A stretch of 58,715 bases of DNA, taken from the NCBI GenBank assembly GCA_009839925.1, contig VXOS01000142.1, positions 69,110 through 127,824 of the forward strand, read 5' to 3'. Origin of the DNA: Chloroflexota bacterium (GTDB taxonomy: Bacteria; Chloroflexota; Dehalococcoidia; UBA2979). The notes beneath the pieces are model-generated. The model did no database searches and was not told where the DNA came from. It was given only the letters and a program-made list of their open reading frames with translations. The position numbers and the translations under genes are program-made. Shown here piece by piece: positions 36,444 to 45,339 of the stretch (its first letter is position 1; each line of letters begins with the position of its first letter).

Positions 36444-36863
36444 CTAGCCTCGCGCCGGCCGGAACTTGGCCAGCGTCACCTCGTCGGTGACGTCGTCGTA
36501 GACGATCTCGAGCGGCATATCGACAGGCAGCGCCTCCGGCGTCGGCTCCACCTCGACGAGGTTGGTCATCATGCGCGGCCCCTCGTCCAGCTCGACGACG
36601 GCGATCACGTAGGGAGCGTCGTCGGCGAAGCCCCCGAAGCCGCGATGCGAGATCACGTAGGTGTGGAGCTTCGCGCGGCCGGAGACGGTCTCCCACTGCA
36701 CGTTGCCGGAGCGGCAGCCCGCGTGCGGGCAGAACGGGCGGGGGAAGAAGTAGAAGCGATCGCAGTCGAGGCAGCGCTGGATGCGCAGCTCATGCCGCTT
36801 CAGGCCGTCCCAGAACTCCTGGGTCTCCGGCGTCGGCTCCGGAAGGGGCTTGTCGTACGCCAT
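36444..36863 (-). CDS. Zn-ribbon OB-fold protein (DUF35 family)
   Basis: FWDGLKRHELRIQRCLDCDRFYFFPRPFCPHAGCRSGNVQWETVSGRAKLHTYVI; adjacent to thiolase. Confidence 0.92.
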   Translation of the reverse strand: MAYDKPLPEPTPETQEFWDGLKRHELRIQRCLDCDRFYFFPRPFCPHAGCRSGNVQWETVSGRAKLHTYVISHRGFGGFADDAPYVIAVVELDEGPRMMTNLVEVEPTPEALPVDMPLEIVYDDVTDEVTLAKFRPARG

Positions 36864-36881
36864 CGTCTCCGCCGCGCCGGC

Positions 36882-37427
36882 TCAGTCGCCGAGGACGGTG
36901 TCGTAGCCGAGGGAGCGGATCTCCTCCACATACTCGGCGCGCCAGCCGGCGGCCGGGATGCGGCGCTTCAGCTCGCGGAACTCGCGGTGGTAGCGCAGGT
37001 ACTCCTCCTCGAGCCGCCGCCGCCACTCCGCCTCCTCGCGGTAGGCATCCGGGTCGACCTCTTCGAGGCGGCGGTCGAAGCTCTCCTCGTCGAGGTCGAA
37101 CTCGTCGCGCCAGTACTCGGCGAGGTAGTCGAGCGTGTCCTCGAGGTCGCGGCGGCAGTCGAGCATGTAGGTCTCGAGCAGCTGGCCGGCGTCGGCGGTT
37201 GAGCCGCGCAGCCGCTCGGAGCGCGCGCAGTCCTGGCACAGCGTGACGAGCTTGCGCGCCTCGCAGCTGTCGCCGCGCGGGCAGTTGCGGTGGCGCGGCG
37301 CGTAGGGCGAGAGCTCGGGCTTGCGGGAGTAGCCGACGACGAGCGCCTCGAAGTCGGTCTGGCAGCGCGGGCAGGTGAGCCGGCTCGCGAAGATCTGGTT
37401 GATCGCCTCTTCCCAGTTGATGCGCAC
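36882..37427 (-). CDS. Hypothetical Cys-rich (Zn-ribbon-like) protein with acidic helical C-terminus
   Basis: RLTCPRCQTDFEALVVG...HRNCPRGDSCEARKLVTLCQDCARSE then Glu/Arg-rich helix. Confidence 0.6.
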   Translation of the reverse strand: MRINWEEAINQIFASRLTCPRCQTDFEALVVGYSRKPELSPYAPRHRNCPRGDSCEARKLVTLCQDCARSERLRGSTADAGQLLETYMLDCRRDLEDTLDYLAEYWRDEFDLDEESFDRRLEEVDPDAYREEAEWRRRLEEEYLRYHREFRELKRRIPAAGWRAEYVEEIRSLGYDTVLGD

Positions 37428-37514
37428 TGCTTACCTCTCCGCACGGCCGGGCTGGTTCGATGGTACGCGCGGCCCGGCCACTGTCAACGCGACGGCGTCA
37501 CAGGATTGGTGACG

Positions 37515-38021
37515 TTACCCGGCAGCCAGCGCGCGTTCGTAGCTGCCGGACTGGCCGGGCATCTCCTCGACCTCGACGGCGATGCGCGTGAGGTTGTCGG
37601 CGCCTTCGGCGGCGAGTGCGGCGACGACGGTCTCGCAGAGCCACTGCGCCAGCAGCTCGGCGGTGCTGTTCTCGATTGGCAGCGCGGCGACGTCGGAGGC
37701 AGGGAAGCGGTACTCGTGATCGCCGAAGCGAACGACCCAGGCGTCCGGCTGCTCCTCGATCCCGAGTAGCTGCGAGTCGCGCTGGAGCAGGAAGCGGTGG
37801 TCGAGGCGCTCGCAGGCCTCGCGCACGAGGCGCTTGAGCACGCTGAAGTCGATCACCCAGTGGTCGGCCGTGAGCGCGCCCTCGACGTGGCAGCGCACGA
37901 TGTAGTTGTGGCCGTGCAGCGGCTCCAGCTCGTCGCCGAGCGTGGCCATGTGCGCCGCGGCGAAACGCAGCCGCACGCCCTCGACGGTCACCGCTCGGCG
38001 CTCCGCGCTTGCTTCGCTCAT
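37515..38021 (-). CDS. 6-pyruvoyl-tetrahydropterin/6-carboxytetrahydropterin synthase family (QueD-like)
   Basis: LRFAAAHMATLGDELEPLHGHNYIVRCHVEGALTADHWVIDFSVLKRLVREACERLDHRFLL; N-terminal FxAAH and HGHNY metal ligands. Confidence 0.88.
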   Translation of the reverse strand: MSEASAERRAVTVEGVRLRFAAAHMATLGDELEPLHGHNYIVRCHVEGALTADHWVIDFSVLKRLVREACERLDHRFLLQRDSQLLGIEEQPDAWVVRFGDHEYRFPASDVAALPIENSTAELLAQWLCETVVAALAAEGADNLTRIAVEVEEMPGQSGSYERALAAG

Positions 38022-38111
38022 CGCGCCATCCCGGCCGTTGGGGCGGTCCGCCCAACGAACGAGGGCAGCCGCGCGGCTGCCCTCGTCATACTCATCGCCC
38101 GCCGCGTCTGC

Positions 38112-38984
38112 TCAGACGGCGACCATGTCGAGCAACTGGTCGACGCTGCGCGTCTTGACGCGCAGCCGCTCCTTCGCCTCGACCAGCCGCTCGTGCATCG
38201 GAACGCTCTCGTTGGCGCGGTGCAGCAGGCCGATCGGGATGCCGGCCTCGCGCACGAGGTCGAGCGCGGCGGAGAGGTTGCCCGGGTCGTGGCTGTCCGG
38301 GATCTCCCAGGCGCCGGGGTCGATGCCCTTGGCCGGGTTGCCCTTCAGCGCCTCGTAGGTGTCGTTGTACGTCGTGCAGGGCGACTGCACGTGGACGATC
38401 GAGAAGCCCGGGTAGTCCATCGCCTCGCCGATCTGCTGGGCCAGCACGCGCGGCCGCGTCGAGATCGCGGAGACGATGAACGGCACGCCGTACGAGAGGT
38501 ACAGCAGCAGCGGGTTCACCGGGTCGTCGAGCTTGCCGTAGGGCGTGGTCGGCGTGATCTGGCCGAACTCGGTCGTCGGCGAGGCCTGGCCCTTGGTGAG
38601 CCCGTAGACGCCGTTGTCCATGATGATGCAGGTGACATCGAGGTTGCGCTTCGCAGCAGGGGCGATGTGCTCCCCGCCGATGCTGAGGAAGTCACCGTCG
38701 CCGGCGACGACCACGACGTTGAGGTCCGGCCGCGCCGACTTGACGCCGAGCGCGATCGGCAGGGTGCGGCCGTGGATGCCGTGGATGCCAAACGGCTGCG
38801 GACCCTCCTGCAGGTGCACGAGGTTCCCGGAACAGCCGATCCCGGCGACCATCACGGTCTCCTCGATCGGGCGGTTCGAGGTGTTCACCCACTCGGCGAG
38901 GGAGAGTTCGACGGCGCGCACCACCGCGAAGTCCCCGCAGCCGGGGCACCACTTGAAGTCGTAGTCGGGATTGCGCTTGGTCAT
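38112..38984 (-). CDS. 2-oxoacid:ferredoxin oxidoreductase beta subunit
   Basis: FKWCPGCGDFAVVRAVELSLAEW...GIGCSGNLVHL...HGRTLPIALGVKSARPDLNVVVVAGDGDFLSIGGEHIAPAAKRN. Confidence 0.93.
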   Translation of the reverse strand: MTKRNPDYDFKWCPGCGDFAVVRAVELSLAEWVNTSNRPIEETVMVAGIGCSGNLVHLQEGPQPFGIHGIHGRTLPIALGVKSARPDLNVVVVAGDGDFLSIGGEHIAPAAKRNLDVTCIIMDNGVYGLTKGQASPTTEFGQITPTTPYGKLDDPVNPLLLYLSYGVPFIVSAISTRPRVLAQQIGEAMDYPGFSIVHVQSPCTTYNDTYEALKGNPAKGIDPGAWEIPDSHDPGNLSAALDLVREAGIPIGLLHRANESVPMHERLVEAKERLRVKTRSVDQLLDMVAV

Positions 38985-40687
38985 ACCTGAGCCAGCCTTC
39001 CGGCGCCGCAACGCTCCTGGACTCGTCCCACAAGATCCCTCACCTTGAACGGCAACCCGGTGAACTGCGTGAGCGACTCCGCAGGCACGCCGAGCTGACG
39101 CAAGATACTCGAGAACTGACCGAGGTAGTTGAGCTCCGGCACCAGCACCAGCTCCTTGCTGCGCAGGTGCTCGAGCAGCGGCGGGGGTAGCGGGTTGAGG
39201 TACATCGTGTAGCTCCACCCGATGTCCACGCCGGCCGCGCGCAGCTCCTCGTAGGCTGCGCGCGCCGCGCCCTTCGAGCCGCCCCACGGCATCAGCGCCA
39301 CGGGCGAGTCCGCGTTGTCCAGCTCGTAGTCGCCGTCCTCGAGGATCTTGAGCTTGTTGAAGCGCCGCGCCGTCATCGTCGGGTGCGTATCCGGTTGGTG
39401 GACGGTGTCGCCCTGCTCGTCGTGCTCGGAGGCGTTGGCGACGTAGGCGCCGGCCCCGCCCGGCACGGGGAAGGGCGTCACCCCGTCTCCGGCGTAGCGG
39501 CGGTTGCCCACCTCGCCCTGGGAGACGACGCGATGCTCGACGTGCGCGGTCGCGGGGTCGGGGCGCGGGATGTCCTGTGCGCGCTCGGCGAGCTGCATCT
39601 CGCTGAGCACGATCACCGGACCCTGGTACCGCTCGGCCCAGTTGAGGCCCATGATTCCGGCCGTCCAGCACTCCTCGACGGTGCCGGGCGCGATGACCGG
39701 CAGCCGCAGGTCGCCGTGGCCGGGGTTGAGGCAGGCGAGCAAGTCTGACTGCTCCGTCTTCGTCGGCAGGCCCGTGGCCGGGCCGCCGCGCTGGACGTCG
39801 ACGACCACGCAGGGGATCTCCGCCATCCAGGCGAAGCCGAGGCCCTCGCCCATCAGGCTGAGGCCCGGACCGGCCGTCGAGGTCATCGCCTTCCTGCCGG
39901 CGTAGCCCGCGCCGATGATCGTCGAGATCGACTCGATCTCGGAGCTCGCCTGGACGACCGACTTGCCCTCGCCGGTGAGGTGGTCCTCCATGAAGACGAG
40001 GATCGTCGTCGCCGGCGAGATCGGGTAGCCGACGAAGATGTCGAGGCCCGAGGTGATCGCGCCGAGCGAGAGCAGGTCGTTGCCCTTGATCACGACGCGC
40101 GGGCCGTTCTCGGACGGCGGCTCGTCGAGGTCGGAGACCTTGAAGCCCGCGCGCTCGATCTCCTGCACGCCGAGCTTCAGCGCCTCGATGTTGGCGTCGA
40201 TGATCTGCTGGTCGTTGTCGCGCCCTCGGGTGAAGCGCTCACGGATGAAGTCCTCGAAGTACTCGGGCGGCATCCCGCCGAGCGCGGCGACCGCGCCGAT
40301 CACGACCATGTTGGCCGCGCGCGGGTTGCCGGTGGAGCGCGCCAGCTCGTCGACGGCGATGCCGACGGCGTTGCCGTTGGACTCCAGCTCGAAGTCTTCC
40401 GCGTTGTAGACCAGCACACCGCCGTCGCGCAGTTCGGCGACGTGGCTCTCGTAAGCCTCGCGGTTGAGTACGACGAGGATGTCCAGTGCGTCGCCGTCGT
40501 GCTGGATCGGGTTCGTGGAGATGCGGGTCTGCGCCCAGGTGGGGCCGCCCTTGATCTGCGAGGGGTAGGTGGAATAGGTCTGCACGTGGTAGCCGACGCG
40601 GCCGGCTGCTTGCGCAAGTCCCTCGGCGGCGGTCACCTGCCCCTGGCCACCTTCACCTGCGAACCGGACGATCAGGTCTGTACTCAT
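38981..40687 (-). CDS. 2-oxoacid:ferredoxin oxidoreductase fused gamma-alpha subunit
   Basis: VRFAGEGGQGQVTAAEGLAQAAGRVGYHVQTYSTYPSQIKGGPTWAQTRIS then DLLSLGAITSGLDIFVGYPISPATTILVFME. Confidence 0.93.
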   Translation of the reverse strand: MSTDLIVRFAGEGGQGQVTAAEGLAQAAGRVGYHVQTYSTYPSQIKGGPTWAQTRISTNPIQHDGDALDILVVLNREAYESHVAELRDGGVLVYNAEDFELESNGNAVGIAVDELARSTGNPRAANMVVIGAVAALGGMPPEYFEDFIRERFTRGRDNDQQIIDANIEALKLGVQEIERAGFKVSDLDEPPSENGPRVVIKGNDLLSLGAITSGLDIFVGYPISPATTILVFMEDHLTGEGKSVVQASSEIESISTIIGAGYAGRKAMTSTAGPGLSLMGEGLGFAWMAEIPCVVVDVQRGGPATGLPTKTEQSDLLACLNPGHGDLRLPVIAPGTVEECWTAGIMGLNWAERYQGPVIVLSEMQLAERAQDIPRPDPATAHVEHRVVSQGEVGNRRYAGDGVTPFPVPGGAGAYVANASEHDEQGDTVHQPDTHPTMTARRFNKLKILEDGDYELDNADSPVALMPWGGSKGAARAAYEELRAAGVDIGWSYTMYLNPLPPPLLEHLRSKELVLVPELNYLGQFSSILRQLGVPAESLTQFTGLPFKVRDLVGRVQERCGAGRLAQV

Positions 40688-40772
40688 CTGTCCTTACCCC
40701 GGAGTCGCGCCTGGGAGGTCGCCGATCGATCCGAGCGGGGAGCCAGGGCCGCCAATCGCGCGCGAGCATACA

Positions 40773-40793
40773 CGGATCGGCAACGCCGATCCG
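40773..40793. other. Perfect 9-bp hairpin upstream of the OFOR operon
   Basis: CGGATCGGC-AAC-GCCGATCCG. Confidence 0.55.
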
Positions 40794-40885
40794 GCGACCA
40801 CCTCGCGTGGGACTCTGCGGCGTGTGATCGGGAGTGCCGTCATCGGAGCGCCCGGCCTCGCGACTGTCCTGGGGAGGTTCCCGCT

Positions 40886-40903
40886 GCATCGCGAATGCGA
40901 TGC
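40886..40903. other. Perfect 7-bp hairpin in non-coding region
   Basis: GCATCGC-GAAT-GCGATGC, followed by TGCTT-CTTGC-AAGCA at 40901-40915. Confidence 0.5.
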
Positions 40904-41068
40904 TTCTTGCAAGCAGTATCGGGCGCGGATACGGCTACGTTCAACTATCAACACTCACGTTTGCGCGCGCGACTCGCGGGCCACATTCCAGCAACAGGCG
41001 TTATGGCGATCCATAGCCCTCCGGAGACCGTCGCGAGACCCTCCCCTCAGGGCAGCGAGCGCACCCTG

Positions 41069-41108
41069 TCCGGTCCCCTCGCCCCGAGGGAGAGGGCCAG
41101 GGTGAGGG
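41069..41108. repeat. Intergenic direct repeat copy 1
   Basis: TCCGGTCCCCTCGCCCCGAGGGAGAGGGCCAGGGTGAGGG. Confidence 0.75.
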
Positions 41109-41221
41109 CGCTTCGCCGGAGGGTCGTCGCGCCGCCGGGGCTCTTGGGGTCGCACGGGTGGTCCGGTGCGCCTGGATTCCGGCTCCACCGGAATGACGGG
41201 AGAGGGGGGCGGTCGCCCCTT

Positions 41222-41260
41222 TCCGGTCCCCTCGACCAGAGGGAGAGGGTTAGGTGAGGG
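41222..41260. repeat. Intergenic direct repeat copy 2
   Basis: TCCGGTCCCCTCGACCAGAGGGAGAGGGTTAGGTGAGGG. Confidence 0.75.
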
Positions 41261-41290
41261 AGGGCCGCCCCCGTGAGGGCCCCCGCGGCT

Positions 41291-42520
41291 TCAGGATCGC
41301 GGCAGGCCGAGGCCTCGCGTGGCGATGATGTTGCGCTGGATCTCGGAGGTCCCGCCGCCGATCGTGGCGGCGACGCACCCGACATAACCGCGTGACCAGC
41401 GAGCGCGCAGCGGCGTCCGGGGATCGTCCGTGTCCCAGAGCTGCCCGTAGAGCCCGAGTGTCTTCATGGCCGTGCGCGCGATGTGCTGCACGAGCACGTC
41501 CGTGAACAGCTTCTGCATCGACGCCTCGTAGTTGGGGATGCCGCCTCGCAGCTGCAGCGAGATCACCCGGTAGGAGAAGAGCCGCGCGAGGTGCCCCTCG
41601 ATGTAGCAGTCGGCGATCTCACCTCGCAGGGTAGGGGCGCGGTCCGCCCGTGCACGCGCCGCCATGCCGGCCGGCGCCTCGCCCTCGATCTGCCGCCGCA
41701 GGTCGTCCAGCGTGAGCAGGATGTGCACGCCGGAGCCGATCGAGGAGCGCTCGAAGTCGAGGTGCGTGGCGCCCACGTACCAGCCGCGGTTGACCTCGCC
41801 CACGACGTTCTGTGCGGGCACGCGGGCGTCCTCGAAGAAGACCTCGTTGAACTCCCGGTTGCCGTTGATCTGCTCCATCGTGCGGACGCTGATGCCGGGC
41901 GTGTCCATCGGCAGCAGCAGATAGGTGATGCCGCGGTGCTTGGGCGCGTCCGGGTCCGTGCGGAAGAGCCCGAACAGCCACTTCGCCTGGTCCGCGAACG
42001 AGGTCCAGATCTTCTGCCCGTTGAGCACGAAGTCGTCGCCGTCCCGGTCCGCCCGCGTCTGCAGCGAGGCGAGGTCCGAGCCGGCGCCGGGCTCCGAGTA
42101 GCCCTGCGCCCAGCGATCCTCGCCGCGCATCAGGCCGGGCAGGAAGCGCTGCTTCATCTCCTCCGATCCGTGCACGAGGATCGTGGCGCCCACCAGGTCC
42201 GGGACGCCGCCGCCGCCGGGGGCGCGGAAGTCGGCCAGCACCTCGTTGAGGATGAACTGCTCCTCTACGGAGAGGTCGGCGCCCCCGTACTCCTTCGGCC
42301 AGCCGGGAGCGGTCCAGCCGCGCTCGATCAGCGCCCGGCGGAACTGCTTGACCAGCGCCTGGTGCTCCTCGTCGTCCGGCCACACCGAGGCCGAGCCGGG
42401 GCCGCCGAGGCCGCTGTACCGCGCGTCGTCGCGCAGCTTCGCCGGCAGGTGCGCGTCGATGTATTCGGAGACCTCGCGTCGCCAGGCCGCCTGCTCGGGG
42501 CTGTCCGCGAAGTCGACCAT
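41291..42520 (-). CDS. Acyl-CoA dehydrogenase family protein
   Basis: MVDFADSPEQAAWRREVSEYIDAHLP...GYSEPGAGSDLASLQTRADRDGDDFVLNGQKIWTSFADQAKW. Confidence 0.92.
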   Translation of the reverse strand: MVDFADSPEQAAWRREVSEYIDAHLPAKLRDDARYSGLGGPGSASVWPDDEEHQALVKQFRRALIERGWTAPGWPKEYGGADLSVEEQFILNEVLADFRAPGGGGVPDLVGATILVHGSEEMKQRFLPGLMRGEDRWAQGYSEPGAGSDLASLQTRADRDGDDFVLNGQKIWTSFADQAKWLFGLFRTDPDAPKHRGITYLLLPMDTPGISVRTMEQINGNREFNEVFFEDARVPAQNVVGEVNRGWYVGATHLDFERSSIGSGVHILLTLDDLRRQIEGEAPAGMAARARADRAPTLRGEIADCYIEGHLARLFSYRVISLQLRGGIPNYEASMQKLFTDVLVQHIARTAMKTLGLYGQLWDTDDPRTPLRARWSRGYVGCVAATIGGGTSEIQRNIIATRGLGLPRS

Positions 42521-42711
42521 CGCGCCCTCCTCGGGTTCGGACCGCCGTCCGCGCAAGCATAGTGCGCGGCGCGGTGCGGGGGGCTGGGTCCGCGACGCGC
42601 GCGAGCGCCGAGACCCGGATAGCGACATAACTTATGGTGCGCTGCCCGTATCGGGGCGCCTTCGCATGATGACGTTGCGGGACCGCCGCGGACGCGCCGA
42701 GAGGGGACAGC

Positions 42712-42963
42712 GTGGTCAAGGCGTACGTGCTGATTGTCACGGACCCCGGGAGCACGCGGCACGTCACGGCCACGCTCGCGGCGCTGCCGCGCATCCACTC
42801 CGTCAGCGAGGTGATGGGGCCGTACGACATCGTCGCGGAGATCGTCGCGGAGAACCTGACCGAGATCCCCCCGATCCTTTCCGGCGAGATCCGCACCATC
42901 GAGGGCATCCAGTCCACGACCTCGCTGGTCGCGTTCCCCAGCGACAACCCGCAGTCCGGCTAG
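42712..42963 (+). CDS. Stand-alone Lrp/AsnC ligand-binding (RAM) domain protein
   Basis: 83 aa; VKAYVLIVTDPGSTRHVTATLAALPRIHSVSEVMGPYDIVAEIVAENLTEI; no HTH. Confidence 0.85.
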   Translation: MVKAYVLIVTDPGSTRHVTATLAALPRIHSVSEVMGPYDIVAEIVAENLTEIPPILSGEIRTIEGIQSTTSLVAFPSDNPQSG

Positions 42964-42991
42964 CGGCCGGGCGCTCTGGAGGAAGCAGCCG

Positions 42992-43474
42992 ATGGCGATC
43001 ACCCTCGAGGCCGGCGACCGCGCGCCGGCGTTCACGCTGGCGGACCAGGACGGCGAGACGCATCGCCTGAGCGACTACCGCGGGCAGACCGTCGTGTTGT
43101 ACTTCTACCCGCGGGACTTCACGCCGGGTTGCACGACGCAGGCCTGCTCCCTCCGCGACACGAACGCCGAGATCGCCGCCGAGGGCGCCGTGATCCTCGG
43201 CGTCTCCACCGACGACGCGGAGACACACCGGCGCTTCCGCGAGGAGCACGGCCTGCGCTTCCCGCTGCTCTCCGACGAGGGCGCGAAGGTCTCGACGCGC
43301 TACGGCTCGTGGGGAGAGAAGACGCTCTACGGCCGCAAGAGCATCGGCATGACGCGATCGACGTTCATCGTGGGGCCGGACGGCAAGCTGCTACGCGTCT
43401 GGAGGCGCGCCCGCGCCGCCGAGCACGGCGAGACGGTGCTCAAGGCGCTACGCGACCTCGCCGCCCGCGCGTAA
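42992..43474 (+). CDS. bcp: Peroxiredoxin (Bcp-like)
   Basis: LEAGDRAPAFTLADQDGETHRLSDYRGQTVVLYFYPRDFTPGCTTQACSLRD. Confidence 0.93.
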   Translation: MAITLEAGDRAPAFTLADQDGETHRLSDYRGQTVVLYFYPRDFTPGCTTQACSLRDTNAEIAAEGAVILGVSTDDAETHRRFREEHGLRFPLLSDEGAKVSTRYGSWGEKTLYGRKSIGMTRSTFIVGPDGKLLRVWRRARAAEHGETVLKALRDLAARA

Positions 43475-43892
43475 CGCGCGGGGATTGCACATACGTTACA
43501 TAAGGCTATCGATGGGTGTGTACCCCTTGACCGGTGCGGGATAGGGCCGCCGCGCGGGCAGTGTTCCGGCACGCGCCGGCTCCACATCTCGGGCGCCGTC
43601 GCTCCCCGGACTTCCACCGGCCGGTTGCAAGGATCCCTGCGCTACCACGGCCGCGCCGGGATCCGCCGGGGCTTCGGATAGCCTCCGCGCGTGCGCGCGG
43701 CAGATCGAGCGCACGCGTCCTCGATCCGGCGTTCCTCACGAGAGGGCTCGGGACGGCCATTCCCCTCGAATCGCGGAATCGCTACCGATCACGCTGGTTT
43801 GCTTCGCCCTATCTTTCTTATGTTTGAGTCGGCAAATGCGATGATAGACTCGATCGCGGCAGTCGCGACCGGAGAAGCGCGAGGGGCCCGGC

Positions 43893-45167
43893 ATGAGGCC
43901 GAACGCGGCTCGAAACGCTCTCGCCTCGGCGTTCCTGGCGCTGATCGGCGTCCTGCTCGTCGCCGCCGGTTTCCTCGCTGCCATCATCGTCGTCGACGGC
44001 AACGAGGTGGATACGGCGCCCACCGCCGTCGCGGATGTCCCCGCTATGCCGCCGCCAACTGTAGCCGCGAGCGGGCGCGGTGCGGTGTATTCCGCGCTCA
44101 TCGACGAGATCATCGCCATTCTCGAGGACGACTTCGTCGAGCCGGTCGACGGTGCAGCCCTGCTCGAGGCGGCGATCAACGGCATGGTCACCTCGCTCGG
44201 CGACCCGCACGTGGCCTACATCGACCCCCCAACGTTCGCGGTCTCGCGAGGCGACTTCCGCGGCGCCTTCCAGGGCATCGGCGCGACGATCGCGCAGCAG
44301 GACAATTATGTCGTGATCGTGCAACCGCTGCCCGGCACGCCTGCGGAGCGCGCCGGGCTTCGATCCGGCGGCATCATTCTCGAGGTCGATGGCGAGTCGA
44401 CCGCAGGCTGGAGCGTGAACGAGGCCGTGCTGCGGCTCCGCGGCGAGATCGGCAGCACCGTCGAGCTGCTGATCCGGCACGCCGACGGAAGCGAGGAGCG
44501 GGTCGCGATCACCCGTGATGAAATCCTCGTGGCCTCGGTGGACACCGAACCGCCTGGCGGGGTGCTCATGGACGGCGGCGCCAGCAAAGTCGCCGACCTC
44601 GCCTACATCCGCATCCACACCTTCACCGCCCGTACCCCGACCGAGTTGCGGCGCGCCGTCGAGGATGTCGGCGACGTGAGCGGGCTGATCCTCGACCTGC
44701 GCAGCAATCGGGGCGGTCTGCTGGTGGAGACGATGGAGACGGCAGACCTGTTCCTCGACGGCCAAACCATCGTCGTCCAAGTCGATCGCGACGGGCACGA
44801 GCAGGTCTTCAGAGCAGAGCCGGGCGTGCTGACGGACCTGCCGCTCGTGATCCTGCAGGACGAGTTCTCGGCCTCCGGCTCCGAGCTGCTCGCAGCGGCA
44901 CTGCAGGAGAACGACCGGGCAGTCGTGGTGGGCACACCCTCTTTCGGCAAGGGGACCGTCAGCCTTCCCCGCGAACTCAGCAACGGGGGCGCCCTCTACG
45001 TCTCGATCGCCCGCTGGCTGACGCCCGATCGCAACCTGATCGAAGGTCGCGGCGTCATTCCGGACATCGCGGTGGAACTCACCGCCGAGGACGTCGAGGA
45101 GCAGCGCGACGTCGCGCTGCATCGGGCGATCGACGTGCTCCGCGCGCGGGTTCCAACCTCCCTCTAA
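43893..45167 (+). CDS. S41 family C-terminal processing peptidase, copy 1
   Basis: N-terminal TM; PDZ (LPGTPAERAGLRSGGIILEVDGEST); LQDEFSASGSELLAAALQ...SFGKGTVSLPREL. Confidence 0.92.
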   Translation: MRPNAARNALASAFLALIGVLLVAAGFLAAIIVVDGNEVDTAPTAVADVPAMPPPTVAASGRGAVYSALIDEIIAILEDDFVEPVDGAALLEAAINGMVTSLGDPHVAYIDPPTFAVSRGDFRGAFQGIGATIAQQDNYVVIVQPLPGTPAERAGLRSGGIILEVDGESTAGWSVNEAVLRLRGEIGSTVELLIRHADGSEERVAITRDEILVASVDTEPPGGVLMDGGASKVADLAYIRIHTFTARTPTELRRAVEDVGDVSGLILDLRSNRGGLLVETMETADLFLDGQTIVVQVDRDGHEQVFRAEPGVLTDLPLVILQDEFSASGSELLAAALQENDRAVVVGTPSFGKGTVSLPRELSNGGALYVSIARWLTPDRNLIEGRGVIPDIAVELTAEDVEEQRDVALHRAIDVLRARVPTSL

Positions 45168-45339
45168 CGCCGGAGCACGGGCACGCCTGCCGATTCCGGT
45201 CGACGCCGATGCGCCGGCTCTTCCCGGCTTCCGCTCACGCCCGGTCCGGGCGTGGAGGGCCGCGGTTTAAGTCGGCGATACACAGCGCGGTGGTAGACTT
45301 GATGCGTGCCGAGGCTGACACCAGTACGGGGAGCGCAGC

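Noticed and set aside
37496-37514. CGTCAC-N7-GTGACG inverted repeat as a regulatory operator
   Set aside because: Lies immediately at the 3' end of the queD-like gene; only 6-bp arms, so most likely a weak terminator or chance.
43505-43800. Small ORFs between bcp and the first S41 protease
   Set aside because: Arg/Ala/Pro-rich translations in several frames with no motif; treated as non-coding.
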